A DNA stretch of 64,000 nucleotides from Caldilineaceae bacterium (lineage in GTDB: Bacteria > Chloroflexota > Anaerolineae > Caldilineales > Caldilineaceae), in the NCBI GenBank assembly GCA_019637685.1, contig JAHBVF010000038.1, positions 1-64,000 on the forward strand. The letters run 5' to 3'. Under the pieces are notes generated by a model. The model had not been told where the DNA came from and made no database searches. It saw only the letters and a program-made list of their open reading frames with translations. This document shows positions 50,120-59,528 of the stretch, piece after piece. How positions within the stretch are numbered: position 1 is the first letter of the stretch; every line of letters starts with the position of its first letter. Both the position numbers and the translations under genes were made by a program.

Positions 50120-51922
50120 TTCGATGGAAAAGATGAAGCTGTAGTGGGGCTGCCCGCCGGGGTGGCAGACGAACTCGATGTCAGGATAGCGGGTTTCCAG
50201 CGCCCCACGCAGCTTCTCGGCGCTCCCTTCGTCCTCTTCTTCACCAAAATAGATGGCGGAAAATTCATATTCTTCCAGCGCAATACTGTCCAGAATCTGC
50301 TCGGCTACAGCCAGTTCGCTGTGTCCCTTGGCCGACAATTGTCCGTCCAGCAGGCCGATGACATCACCGATTTCGATATCGATACCGTTGATGTTTGTGG
50401 TGCGCACAGCCACTGTCAATTCGACTGTCACTACGTGGTGGATGGCCTCTGCCATCACCGCCGCGTTGACTGCTCCATCCCGGCTGTAGTCAAAGGCCAT
50501 CACCGCGGCCAAGCCCTGGGGTGCAGAGCGGCTGGGCACGACGTATACGGGGATGGGGGCCAATGCCGCGGCCTGTTGCGCGGCCATTAGGATATTTTTG
50601 TTGTTGGGCAACAGCAGGACCGACTCGGCTTGCAGCCCGTTGATGGCGGCCAGCAGCTCTTCTGTGCTGGGGTTCATGGACTGACCGCCGGCAACCACCG
50701 CGCTCACGCCCAAATCCCGAAAAGCCTGGGCCAGCCCGTCGCCCGCCACAGCCACCACAATACCGATCCCTGTAGCACTTTCCGTGGTCACGTCGCCTGT
50801 GCCACCGGGCTGGGTCTGGGCTGCGGGGTCTGTGTGGGCGGCGGCAAACTCGGCGAATTGGAGGTCCAGGTTTTCCACCACCACATCGTCCAGCATCCCC
50901 AGCCCCACGCCGTATTCCAGGGCCGGGCCGGGGCTGAGCGCGTGGACGTGAATCTTGACCAGGGATTCATCCCCCACAACCAGCGGACAGTCCCCCAGGC
51001 TGGCGATGTGTACGCGGATGGTAGCCACGTCCAGCCCCGTGCCCCGGATCAGATATTGGATGTCATAGCCGTAGTGTTCGCCATCCAGCGTAGGCGGGGG
51101 CGTGTCCAAATGGGGCTGCATTTCTGAACCAAACTCGGCCACTGCTGGAACAGATTCTGTTACCCCGTTAGCCGGTGTATTTTCGCCCCGCATCTGGCGC
51201 AACATCCCCTCCAGAATTGTCACCAATCCCTGGCCGCCGCTGTCAACCACCCCGGCCTCTTTCAGAACGGGCAGCATCTCTGGGGTACGGCGCAGAGCCT
51301 CCCGGGCAGACAGCGTGGCTTTGTGCATCTGTTCGCGGATGTCGCTGGTCTCGGCGGCAGCCTGCTCTGCACCCTCTGCCATGGCCCGGGCCACCGTAAG
51401 AATCGTGCCTTCCACTGGTTTCATCACAGCCCGATAGGCACTTTCGCTGGCCTGGCGGAAGGCCAGCGCAATATCTGCTGCTGTGTAGAATTCTTTGTCC
51501 TCCCCCGCTTTGGCAAAGCCCCGCAAAATCTGGGAAAGAATAACGCCAGAGTTGCCCCGCGCACCCATCAGCGCGCCTTTGGCAAACCGCTCAGCCATCT
51601 CTGTGGCACTTTGGGTAGTGAAACCGGTAATTTCTTTCATGGCGCTGCGCATAGTCAGCATCATATTTGTGCCGGTGTCCCCATCGGGCACGGGGAATAC
51701 ATTCAACGCGTTGATGGTGGGCGCGTGCTGTTCCAGCCAAAGGGCGGCCCCGCGAAATAGCTCCTTCATTTGCAGGCCGTCGATATGCTGGATAGGCGCA
51801 GGGGGATTATCCTCGGCAGTTGGCTGATCTACCAGGGCGGCCATCTGGGGTGTGGCTGTCTCTGTACCATCGCCAACAGTATTGGTTGCTTCTTGCTGGT
51901 TGTCGGTGGGCAGAATATCCAT
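50117..51922 (-). CDS. fakA: DAK2 domain fatty acid kinase FakA
   Basis: ATP-dependent kinase that phosphorylates FakB-bound fatty acids. The 601-residue product has an N-terminal extension of about 40 residues, then the kinase domain with INALNVFPVPDGDTGTNM (Asp80 and Asp82 as metal ligands), KGALMGARGNSGVILSQILRGFA and AGVVDSGGQGL, a middle domain (HYGYDIQYLIRG) and a C-terminal DegV-like domain ending HPGGQPHYSFIFSIE. This is the three-part layout of FakA/YloV. It is followed by fakB and a HAD phosphatase. A Gln/Thr/Pro-rich linker occurs around residues 370-390. Confidence 0.93.
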   Translation of the reverse strand: MDILPTDNQQEATNTVGDGTETATPQMAALVDQPTAEDNPPAPIQHIDGLQMKELFRGAALWLEQHAPTINALNVFPVPDGDTGTNMMLTMRSAMKEITGFTTQSATEMAERFAKGALMGARGNSGVILSQILRGFAKAGEDKEFYTAADIALAFRQASESAYRAVMKPVEGTILTVARAMAEGAEQAAAETSDIREQMHKATLSAREALRRTPEMLPVLKEAGVVDSGGQGLVTILEGMLRQMRGENTPANGVTESVPAVAEFGSEMQPHLDTPPPTLDGEHYGYDIQYLIRGTGLDVATIRVHIASLGDCPLVVGDESLVKIHVHALSPGPALEYGVGLGMLDDVVVENLDLQFAEFAAAHTDPAAQTQPGGTGDVTTESATGIGIVVAVAGDGLAQAFRDLGVSAVVAGGQSMNPSTEELLAAINGLQAESVLLLPNNKNILMAAQQAAALAPIPVYVVPSRSAPQGLAAVMAFDYSRDGAVNAAVMAEAIHHVVTVELTVAVRTTNINGIDIEIGDVIGLLDGQLSAKGHSELAVAEQILDSIALEEYEFSAIYFGEEEDEGSAEKLRGALETRYPDIEFVCHPGGQPHYSFIFSIE

Positions 51923-52131
51923 GGAAATTGCTCCTGCGAATTAGCACGAAAAGGGCTGGATGTCGGTGGGCCACAGCTTGAGGGTAATCTGTTCTAACTC
52001 TACACGAAAGCAGGCCGGATGACAAGCGGAGCGAAACCACTCTCGGCCAGAAAGAGAGAGAGATGGCTTGAAAATAGCTGCTATTGCCTGTGCTGAACAG
52101 TGGGATAGGGGATGTGGGGAGTCGGCAGGAG

Positions 52132-52171
52132 AAGAGAGGGCTGTTCTGTCCACACAGAACAGCCCTCTCTT
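52132..52171. terminator. Perfect 18-bp hairpin
   Basis: Arms AAGAGAGGGCTGTTCTGT (52132-52149) and complement (52154-52171), 4-nt loop, TT then GA on the plus side. It lies in the 319-bp gap 51923-52241, which otherwise shows no gene, 70 bp past the stop of the small minus-strand gene and upstream of fakA. It probably insulates fakA from that gene. Confidence 0.7.
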
Positions 52172-52241
52172 TTGAAAAAGGTGAGACAAACGGGGGAGCG
52201 TGCCCCACCGCCAGGTATTGCCCGAAGCAATACCGCAGCCT

Positions 52242-52445
52242 TCAGATAATCCGGCTGGGGGCAGTCTGCCAATGTACCTGCTGGGGCGATGGCGGACTGG
52301 AGGCCATGGCATCGCTCTCTGCCATCGCCGAGAGAATCTCGATGATTTCCTCCTGGGTAAAGGTCTCTTCACCCCGTTTTTGTCGCGTTGCGAGCATCAC
52401 ATTGAGCGATGCGATCAGGTGGGGTTTGGTTGCCAACCGAGCCAT
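52242..52445 (-). CDS. Small hypothetical protein (67 residues)
   Basis: ATG preceded by AAAGGAAA, giving a 67-residue product with a hydrophobic/basic start (MARLATKPHLIASLNVML), then EETFTQEEIIEILSAMAESDAM, which looks like one amphipathic helix, and a Ser/Pro/Gln-rich end. It lies between the LCP gene and fakA on the same strand. No family is recognised. Confidence 0.5.
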   Translation of the reverse strand: MARLATKPHLIASLNVMLATRQKRGEETFTQEEIIEILSAMAESDAMASSPPSPQQVHWQTAPSRII

Positions 52446-52605
52446 TGCATTTCCTTTCGAATAAGACGAATAAACTCCTGTAAAACATTTCGTCTGAACG
52501 CGAGAGGAAGCGCATAGCTATTGATGGCTAAGCAAAAGGAATGATTACACTTGTTTTTCAATCCGGGGTACTATACAGAAAAAACGCAGGAGAGTTACGT
52601 GTCGG

Positions 52606-54144
52606 TTAGGGGGCTGTCTCAAGGACATTTTTGAGGAAATCCTGGCCGGCAATAATGCGCAGATCCACTGTGTTGCTTAGAATCAGGCCATTGAGGGTGG
52701 GTAGATTGTTCTGCAATTCCAGTTCGCTGCCCATTCGGCTGACGAGCAACGGATCCGCATTGTAGTTAACAATCAGTGTGCGCCGGTAGTCACTGCGATC
52801 CGCGTCACCGATGGAGACGACCTGCCAGCCCCGCTCCTGCAACAGATCCCGGATGCGGGCCGCCACGCCTGGATAACCAGTGCCGTTCAGGACTTCGATA
52901 CGGGTCGTGGCCGGGTCTTTGACCAGATTGATCTGGGCTGGGTCCAGGTCTGCGGCCTGAGAAGCAATCGTGGAGATCAACTGATCGCCCGTGGCTACAT
53001 TGACGTGGGCATCTATATTGTCCGGTGGTGCCTCGAAGAAGGTGGCCAGCGCGGGACGAATGGCGGCTCGATCGGGCAGAAGAATCCATGCACCGTCGTC
53101 GCTATAGCTCTCTGTCCCGTATTTGTTGTCCAGTACCAGCCGACGCACCTCTCGGAAGGAGTTCTGGCGCACGTATTGAGCTATCTGCACAACCGCGGCC
53201 AGGGACATATCCGTGCCCACGCTGTCGCGCATGGTGGCGCTGAGCTGGGGCAGCTTGGCGATGAGTGTGGGGATCATATCCGCTTGGCTCACCTTATCGA
53301 TCACCGCCTGGATCACCTGCTGCTGGCGGGCCGCACGGCCGTAGTCACTGTCCACATTGCGGGTGCGCACATACATCAATGCTGTCTCGCCATCCAGATG
53401 TTGCTGGCCCGCGTTTAGATGAAATGTTTGAAATCCGTAGTCGGCCGTGGGGTAGCCTTCGTCGTGGATGGTTTCTGGCACAAACAGATCGATGCCACCG
53501 ATCAGATCCACAAAACGTACAAAACCATTGAAGTTCACCCGGATATAGTGCTCGATCGGACGGCCCACAAAGCTGCTGACCGTATCTTTGGCCAGTTGGG
53601 GTCCGCCGCCAGGATAGCCCCGCTTTTCCCCGATTACATAGGCTGTGTTGATCTTTGTGGTGATGTCGTAGCCGGGAATGGGAACCCACAGGTCACGGGG
53701 TAGGGAGATCATCCCTGCGGTGCGGTGTTCCAAGTCCAGGGAGAGGAGAAGCATTGTGTCTGTACGGGGTGGCCCCTGATCATCCGCCCGTTCATCCGTG
53801 CCCAGCAGCAGTATGGAGATTTGGTTCTCTGGCATGGGGACAGCAACTTCGCTGTCGCTGCCAGAATCAGCGCTGTCTGTTGTGCCCGAAAGCACGGACC
53901 CGAAGTCAGCCGCATCGCCATTTGCCACAGCGTCGCCTTCAGAGCCAGCGGGGATCACAGGGGCACTGGCAAAGTTGCTGCGGCTCCATTCATACAAAAC
54001 ATTGCCCGTCACCAGAGCCAGGGTGAGGATGACAAATGAATAGAACGAAGCCAGCAATATGGCCAGCAGCCGCTTGCGTGAACTGATAGCCTGGTGCTGC
54101 TCCGTTTTATTCTCATTATGCTGACGCTGCAATCGTTGTGCCAT
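52606..54144 (-). CDS. LytR-CpsA-Psr (LCP) family cell-wall glycopolymer ligase with LytR_C domain
   Basis: Membrane enzyme that attaches anionic polymers or other glycans to the cell wall or a lipid carrier. The 512-residue protein has one N-terminal helix (about 26-48), an LCP domain (LLGTDERADDQGPPRTDTM, ISLPRDLWVPIPG, RVNFNGFVRFVDLIGGI, YVRTRNVDSDYGRAARQQ, with the conserved Arg/Asp set), and a C-terminal LytR_C domain (RIEVLNGTGYPGVAARIRDLL). A TATAAT box lies eight bases before the ATG on this strand and no ribosome site is seen, which suggests a leaderless transcript. Confidence 0.92.
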   Translation of the reverse strand: MAQRLQRQHNENKTEQHQAISSRKRLLAILLASFYSFVILTLALVTGNVLYEWSRSNFASAPVIPAGSEGDAVANGDAADFGSVLSGTTDSADSGSDSEVAVPMPENQISILLLGTDERADDQGPPRTDTMLLLSLDLEHRTAGMISLPRDLWVPIPGYDITTKINTAYVIGEKRGYPGGGPQLAKDTVSSFVGRPIEHYIRVNFNGFVRFVDLIGGIDLFVPETIHDEGYPTADYGFQTFHLNAGQQHLDGETALMYVRTRNVDSDYGRAARQQQVIQAVIDKVSQADMIPTLIAKLPQLSATMRDSVGTDMSLAAVVQIAQYVRQNSFREVRRLVLDNKYGTESYSDDGAWILLPDRAAIRPALATFFEAPPDNIDAHVNVATGDQLISTIASQAADLDPAQINLVKDPATTRIEVLNGTGYPGVAARIRDLLQERGWQVVSIGDADRSDYRRTLIVNYNADPLLVSRMGSELELQNNLPTLNGLILSNTVDLRIIAGQDFLKNVLETAP

Positions 54145-54152
54145 AAGGGTCG

Positions 54153-54158
54153 ATTATA
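54153..54158 (-). promoter_or_regulatory. -10 box next to the LCP start codon
   Basis: TATAAT on the minus strand, eight bases before the LCP ATG; the nearest -35-like TTGTGC is 19 bp further upstream. With a start site about seven bases downstream the mRNA would begin at or next to the AUG. Confidence 0.45.
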
Positions 54159-54348
54159 GCATAAGGGCCAAATCTCTGCACAACCATTTGGCCGCATGGA
54201 AATCAAATCGGGCTGGATTCGGCAAGCACTGGCTCCAGGAATCGCTCTCTGGGCGGTCGTTGACGGTTTGTCGGGAAAGCGTAGGCAAATCACCGTTTTA
54301 ACAATAACCGGGGCAGGGGCTGGCAAATCGTCTCTGATTCTGCCCCGC

Positions 54349-56640
54349 CTATTCGGGCAGGGGATGTCCATAGAGAGATGTCTGGGTCAGGATGAAAAGT
54401 GTGCCACTTACCTCGTCCAGATAGAGGCCGCGCAGACCCCGCAGGGCATCGCTCTCGGCAGCCTGCAACTGTTCGATGTAGTTGCCCGACTTGTCAAACA
54501 CCAAAATTCTGTCCTGGCTGCCATCGGCCAGATAAATGTTGCCGTCCGGCGCGTTGCTCAAGGCCATATCGGCCAAGCGTCCTGTCAGGCCCGCGCTGCC
54601 ATCCAGGCTGAAAGGCAGTTGGCGGCCCTGGCTGTAGCGCAGAACTGTGCCGTTCTCCATCAGCATCCAAATGTCGCTGTCGATAGCCAATGCTACCATT
54701 CCTGCCAGATTGGCCTGCACCTGGGGATCAAACCACTTGTCCGGTGGCTCGTCATAGCCCAGACCCGCAGGCACGTAGCGCAGAATCTGATTGGCCTGTT
54801 CGTCGGCCAGATAGAGCCGCCCGTTGTATGTCTCCAGTTGGCCAATACTCTGCAATTGTCCGGCATCGGCCAACCGCACAAGCGTGGCTTCGTCCACCCG
54901 ATTGTAGCGGAATATATTATTGTTGCGATCCAAAATCAGCAGGCTGGCTTTGTCGGCAAAGCCGGGGATGCGGGGCTGCCAGGCAATATCCACCAGACGA
55001 CCGACGGTTACGCCCTCCACCACATCGCCTTCCTGCAAAATAGCGCCGCTGCGCTCTTCCACAAAAGCCCGGCCCGGATCCGTGCGGAAGTGTTCCACCA
55101 TTTGGCGGCCAATATCCAGCACATAGACGTCCTGATCAAATACGACTACCCGGTGGGGGGAGGCATCCGCGGGAAACTCGGCCAAAGGAAAGTCCAGGGA
55201 GTAGAGGGCACGCACATTCATCAGCTTTTGCAGCTCTGTACGGATGCGCTGGGAAAGATCGCGGATGCGATCCGTCAGGCCAATGAGGTTGATGGCTTCG
55301 TTCACATAGCGCTGCGCGTCGTTGAGGGCAGTGCGTGCCGCGGCATTGTCCCCCAGATTCAGGGCCTGCTCGGCTTTGGCAAACTGGGCCTCTGCCTGAT
55401 CCACCAACTTCACCCCTTCTGCCTGGCTGACCGCGCCTTCGCGCAGATTCAGAATGCCCACTGTGGCGAAGGCCAGCACGGGAATCAGAATTGCCAGCAG
55501 AATAAATAATCTGGCCCGGTTGCCCCGGGTGGGCGGGGGCGGCTCATAGGCGGGAATGGGCCGGGAATTCTCCTGGGCTGGCTCCGGCTCACCGCCGACC
55601 CAGCCATCCCCTACGGGCGGAGTGGGTTGACCGCGGCGTTCGGGCAAAATTTTTCCTGCCATTCCCTGTAACCAGCCCGCTGCACCGGCCAAGGCATCGG
55701 ATATCTGTCTGCCCACGGGTCTGCGCGTGATCCGGGGTTTACGCGGAATCTGTTCTACTGTCTGCTGAGGGAGAACAACCGTTTGCTCTGGTGGAACAGT
55801 CCGGGGGGTCTCCGGTTCTGGCCGACGCGGCGTGGGGGAACCCAGCGCAGGAATCTCCTCCGCGGGGGCTGGCAGGCTGTGGACAGGCGGCGGCGCGCTC
55901 ACCGATGTGGGCAACCCACTGGGAAAAGAGGCTGCCGACGTCGCGGTCTGGCGTTTTTTGTGAAAGACGACAAACAGCCCTGGAATCTGGGCCTGGTTGC
56001 TCTGCTGGCGCAGATAGTCCACCACATCAAAGCGGTTGTTTCGGGTTGTGTTGGCAACGGCCCCGCCCAGTGTCTTGACATTCGTGACCAATATCCAGTC
56101 GCTCTCCCCCAGAAAAAGCACGTCTCCATCCTGCATCTGGTGGCGAAAGGTTGTGATCTTGGGGGGGGTGCTGCCGCCGATGGGATTGGTGAAATGGCTG
56201 GGGTCCGGGGGGAACTGGTCCAAACGGTTGCTGGTGGCCAGGAGCGAAAGGCCAGGACCAGCCGAAGCAATCAGTAGCTGGTTTTGCACGACAGCGACGC
56301 AAAGAATCCCCGCGCGCAGGTCGGTGGTGGGGCTGCGTCTGTTCAGCGCGGCCAAAGAGGCGTGGGCATTCTGTATGGCCTGCTCCAGAATCGCGCTGAC
56401 CGCGCCCCCCGCCGTGTAATAGGTCTGCTGCAAAATGGACTGGACATCGTCCAGTGCCTGGCTTTTGACGGGACTCTCCCCCATCAATTCCACCAGCGCA
56501 TAGAGGCTGCCCCGGCGGGCCTGTGCGTCCTCCGGGCCTGGCTCCACCACCCGGATGCCCTGGGCGCGCAGATTGTCGTCGTCCAGAAAAAAGGCCAGAA
56601 AACTGTCGAATGATGCGGTATCACTATTGGGCATAGTCAT
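54349..56640 (-). CDS. Membrane protein with inactive PP2C-like domain and extracellular beta-propeller
   Basis: A 763-residue protein in three parts. Residues 1-230 resemble a PP2C serine/threonine phosphatase (RRGSLYALVELMG, SILEQAIQNAHASLAALN, GILCVAVVQNQLLIASAGPGLSLL, GDVLFLGESDWILVT) but lack the metal-binding DGMGG and GDSR aspartates. A Pro-rich linker (about 235-375) leads to one membrane helix (378-398), a coiled-coil-like helix (AEAQFAKAEQALNLGDNAAARTAL), and a propeller-like region from about 480 (LLILDRNNNIFRYN, NGRLYLADEQANQILRY, DGNIYLADGSQDRILVF). It is upstream of the LCP gene on the same strand with a 204-bp gap. A signalling or scaffolding role is inferred. Confidence 0.7.
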   Translation of the reverse strand: MTMPNSDTASFDSFLAFFLDDDNLRAQGIRVVEPGPEDAQARRGSLYALVELMGESPVKSQALDDVQSILQQTYYTAGGAVSAILEQAIQNAHASLAALNRRSPTTDLRAGILCVAVVQNQLLIASAGPGLSLLATSNRLDQFPPDPSHFTNPIGGSTPPKITTFRHQMQDGDVLFLGESDWILVTNVKTLGGAVANTTRNNRFDVVDYLRQQSNQAQIPGLFVVFHKKRQTATSAASFPSGLPTSVSAPPPVHSLPAPAEEIPALGSPTPRRPEPETPRTVPPEQTVVLPQQTVEQIPRKPRITRRPVGRQISDALAGAAGWLQGMAGKILPERRGQPTPPVGDGWVGGEPEPAQENSRPIPAYEPPPPTRGNRARLFILLAILIPVLAFATVGILNLREGAVSQAEGVKLVDQAEAQFAKAEQALNLGDNAAARTALNDAQRYVNEAINLIGLTDRIRDLSQRIRTELQKLMNVRALYSLDFPLAEFPADASPHRVVVFDQDVYVLDIGRQMVEHFRTDPGRAFVEERSGAILQEGDVVEGVTVGRLVDIAWQPRIPGFADKASLLILDRNNNIFRYNRVDEATLVRLADAGQLQSIGQLETYNGRLYLADEQANQILRYVPAGLGYDEPPDKWFDPQVQANLAGMVALAIDSDIWMLMENGTVLRYSQGRQLPFSLDGSAGLTGRLADMALSNAPDGNIYLADGSQDRILVFDKSGNYIEQLQAAESDALRGLRGLYLDEVSGTLFILTQTSLYGHPLPE

Positions 56641-56837
56641 ATTTTCGTCTTGTGGTACATCGCTGCTAACTCAATAGGCAGATCGTTGCGTACGATGCCG
56701 GGTAAATCCCCGGTTGGTCCTGGCAAGTCCACAGCGTCTGCGTTGCGGCACCTGCACCGCGTAGGTTCTGGCTTTGTGACATCTGGCTTCGCGAAGCGCC
56801 GGGGAATTTTGTGTAACGATCCTCCCGCGAAACAGCC

Positions 56838-58343
56838 TTACAGATTGTACAGGGCGTCGTATTTGCTGTGCAGATAGGCCATATACGGGGCAATCGCCAG
56901 CCGCGCGCCCGTGGCCTGTCGGACCACCTCGTCGGCTGTAAACTTTGCGCCGTGCCGGTAGATATTCTCCGTCAACCAGCCGCGCAGGGTGTCAAAAGAA
57001 CCGGCCTGAATCTGAGCGGGAATTTCGGGATGGGCTGCCTGGGCAGATGCAAAGAATTGGGCACTCATCACATTGCCCAGGGTATAGCCCTGAAACCCGC
57101 CGCCGATCAGCCCGGAAAACCAATGGACGTCCTGCAAAACCCCGTCCCGATCGTTCGGTGGCGTCAAGCCCAGGTCTGCTTCCATGCGCGCGTTCCAGGC
57201 TGCGGGCAGATCGGCTATGGCCAGTTGGCCGTTGAGCAGGGCACGCTCCAAATCAAAGCGCAGCATCACATGCAGATTGTACGTCACTTCGTCGGCTTCC
57301 ACCCGGATCAAAGAGGGGGCCACTTTGTTGATGGCGCGGTAGAAAGTGTCCAGCGACACATCGCCCAGTGGCGCAGGGAAGCTGGCTTGCAGCGCGGGGA
57401 AGAAGTGCTCCCAGAAACCCCGGCTGCGCCCTACCAGATTTTCCCACAGACGGGACTGGCTTTCGTGTACCCCCGCGGATGTGCCCCCCGCCAGGGGTGT
57501 CCCTTCCAGGGCCTGGGCCACCCCCTGCTCATACATCGCGTGCCCGGATTCGTGGATGGTTCCAAACAGCCCTTCGCTGAGAAAATTCTCGTTGATGCGG
57601 GTGGTGATGCGCACGTCGTTGATGGAAAACCGGGCCGCAAAAGGGTGAAATGTTTTGTCCTGGCGGCCTCGATCAAAATCGTAGCCCAGTTGGCGGACCA
57701 CCTGTTCCCCAAAGGCGAGCTGGGCTGCTTCCGGATAGGTGCGCCACAGCACCTGATCGTCGGCCAGGGGTTGTGCGCCAATGGCGTGGACCAGCGGCAC
57801 CAGTTCGGCCCGCAGTTCTTCAATGAGCGCGGCCACAGTGGCCGCGCTCATTCCGTAGTCCGACTGGTCGATGAAGGGATCGATGGCTTCGCCCCGGCCA
57901 GGGAAATACTCGGCAAAACGCAGGCTCAGTTCCAGCGTTTTTTCCAGATACGGGCGCAGGGCGGCAAAATCGTTGGCCTGGCGCGCCTTTGTCCAGACGT
58001 TAAAAGTGGCAGATGTGTGTCCGGCCACCTGTGAGACAAAGTCGCCGGGCACACGCGTGGCCTGTTCGTATTCTCGCCGGGTCACCCGCAGCAGGCTTGC
58101 CTCGTCGGATGCGTAGGGCAGATCGCCCATCGTTTGGCTCAGGTCGTCCAGCAGATGGCCTATGCGTTCATCGGTCAGCTTTTCGTGGGCCAGCCGTTGT
58201 AAAGTGCCGATCTGACGCCCTCTGGCCTCTGCGCCGCCGGGGGGCATGTGGGTCTGCTCATCCCACATGAGCAACTCGGCAGCAGCGGTCAGGTCGTTGA
58301 TTTCGGCCAGCCGGGTTTTCAATTCGTCGAATTGTTTTTGCAT
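56838..58343 (-). CDS. M32 family metallocarboxypeptidase (Taq type)
   Basis: Zinc carboxypeptidase that trims C-terminal residues from peptides. The 501-residue protein from ATG 58343 has the zinc motif HESGH (264-268), the third ligand in HESQSR (Glu294), the N-terminal AELLMWDEQTHMPPGGAEARG and RVEADEVTYNLHVMLRFDLERAL, and GGFQGYTLGNVMSAQFFASA near the end, all M32 hallmarks. The 197-bp gap upstream of the neighbouring gene (56641-56837) shows only a 12-bp palindrome at 56786. Confidence 0.95.
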   Translation of the reverse strand: MQKQFDELKTRLAEINDLTAAAELLMWDEQTHMPPGGAEARGRQIGTLQRLAHEKLTDERIGHLLDDLSQTMGDLPYASDEASLLRVTRREYEQATRVPGDFVSQVAGHTSATFNVWTKARQANDFAALRPYLEKTLELSLRFAEYFPGRGEAIDPFIDQSDYGMSAATVAALIEELRAELVPLVHAIGAQPLADDQVLWRTYPEAAQLAFGEQVVRQLGYDFDRGRQDKTFHPFAARFSINDVRITTRINENFLSEGLFGTIHESGHAMYEQGVAQALEGTPLAGGTSAGVHESQSRLWENLVGRSRGFWEHFFPALQASFPAPLGDVSLDTFYRAINKVAPSLIRVEADEVTYNLHVMLRFDLERALLNGQLAIADLPAAWNARMEADLGLTPPNDRDGVLQDVHWFSGLIGGGFQGYTLGNVMSAQFFASAQAAHPEIPAQIQAGSFDTLRGWLTENIYRHGAKFTADEVVRQATGARLAIAPYMAYLHSKYDALYNL

Positions 58344-58427
58344 GAAAAATTCTCGTGGGGTTGCCCAACCAGTGCTCTTCTCCAACGCTGCTCTATTGTA
58401 CACCGGAGACCGCGCCCACCCAAACCC

Positions 58428-59378
58428 TTACGCGCGGTTCTCCAAACTTGCCCGAATGCGGCGGATATCGTCCGGGCCGGTGCGACAACAGCCGCCGATA
58501 ATCTGCCCGCCCGCGGCCTGCCAGAGCTGGGCGGGTGGGCCAAAATCGGTGAGACCGCTGCCCTCCACCCAGCAGCGGGCGGCTGCATTCCAGCTTTCCC
58601 CGCTGTTGGGATAGCACAGCAGCGGTTTGTCTGTCACGGGCCGGGCTGAGCGCAGCAGCGGCTCGACAAACGGGGGCGGTGTACAGTTGACACCCACGGC
58701 TATCACGTGGGGCGAGGCTGCGGCCAGGGCCACGCAGGTGGCAAATTCCTCGCCGTGGCACACGTGGCTTTCGTCACAGCAGCTAAAGCTGAGCCAGGCG
58801 GGGGTGGGGGGAAACTCGGCCAGCAGGGCGACCAGTGCTTCGGCTTCCACTTGGCAGGGAATTGTTTCGCAGGCCAGCAGATCGGGTTTGCTTGCCACCA
58901 GCGCGGCCATGCGCGGTCTGTGCCAGTCGATCAATTCTTCCCGGGTCAGGCCGTAGTCTCCCCGATACTCCGAGCCATCGGCCAGGAACGCGCCATAACA
59001 GCCAATCGATGCGGCCACCAGCGGGCGCAGCCGTCCCACCCGATTGGCTTCGTCTGCCCAGAAATCGTCCCGCGCGGCCTGGGCCAGCGCAACGCTGAGA
59101 GCCAGCAAAGCGGCTGCTTCGTTTCGGCCCAGCCCCCGGCGGGAAAAACCTGGAAAGCTGGCCTGATAGCTGGCGCTGATCGCCACATCCGCGCCAGCCG
59201 CGAAATAGTCGTAATGGAGTTGGCGGATCAGCCCCGGCGCGTCCAGCAACAGGCGGGCCGACCAAAGCTCGTCGTCGATGTCTGCGCCGCGCTGCTCCAG
59301 TTCGGTGGCCAGGCCGCCATCCAAAACGACAAAGCCCTGGCGGGAAAGGAATGGGGTGAGGGGATTTTGGAAATTCAT
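58428..59378 (-). CDS. mmuM: Homocysteine S-methyltransferase family protein
   Basis: Zinc-dependent methyltransferase that makes methionine from homocysteine with S-methylmethionine or SAM as donor. The 316-residue product starts NFQNPLTPFLSRQGFVVLDGGLATELEQRG and carries the zinc ligands Cys232 (VGVNCTPP) and Cys297-Cys298 (IGGCCRTGP), plus the substrate loop ISASYQASFPGF. The frame stays open for 497 codons upstream but that part is antisense to the M81 gene; the ATG at 59378 fits the family start. TATACT lies seven bases before the ATG with no ribosome site, again suggesting a leaderless mRNA. Confidence 0.92.
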   Translation of the reverse strand: MNFQNPLTPFLSRQGFVVLDGGLATELEQRGADIDDELWSARLLLDAPGLIRQLHYDYFAAGADVAISASYQASFPGFSRRGLGRNEAAALLALSVALAQAARDDFWADEANRVGRLRPLVAASIGCYGAFLADGSEYRGDYGLTREELIDWHRPRMAALVASKPDLLACETIPCQVEAEALVALLAEFPPTPAWLSFSCCDESHVCHGEEFATCVALAAASPHVIAVGVNCTPPPFVEPLLRSARPVTDKPLLCYPNSGESWNAAARCWVEGSGLTDFGPPAQLWQAAGGQIIGGCCRTGPDDIRRIRASLENRA

Positions 59379-59385
59379 ACGAAAA

Positions 59386-59482
59386 AGTATACCACGCGCC
59401 GGGGTGACGCAACATCTGTCGCGTGCGTTTTTGTGGCGTGTAAAACCGGGCGAATTGTTGTACACTGGACAACCAGTATAAA
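59386..59482. promoter_or_regulatory. Divergent promoter region between mmuM and the M81 gene
   Basis: On the minus strand TATACT (complement of 59386-59391) lies seven bases before the mmuM ATG. On the plus strand TTGTTG (59455-59460), 16 bp, TATAAA (59477-59482) would serve the M81 gene; its spacer holds ACTGG-ACAA-CCAGT (59464-59477), a small inverted repeat that may be an operator. Confidence 0.4.
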
Positions 59483-59528
59483 CCGTCAGCGTCCATTGCC
59501 CAGCCCACATCCCCCACTGGAGAACGCC

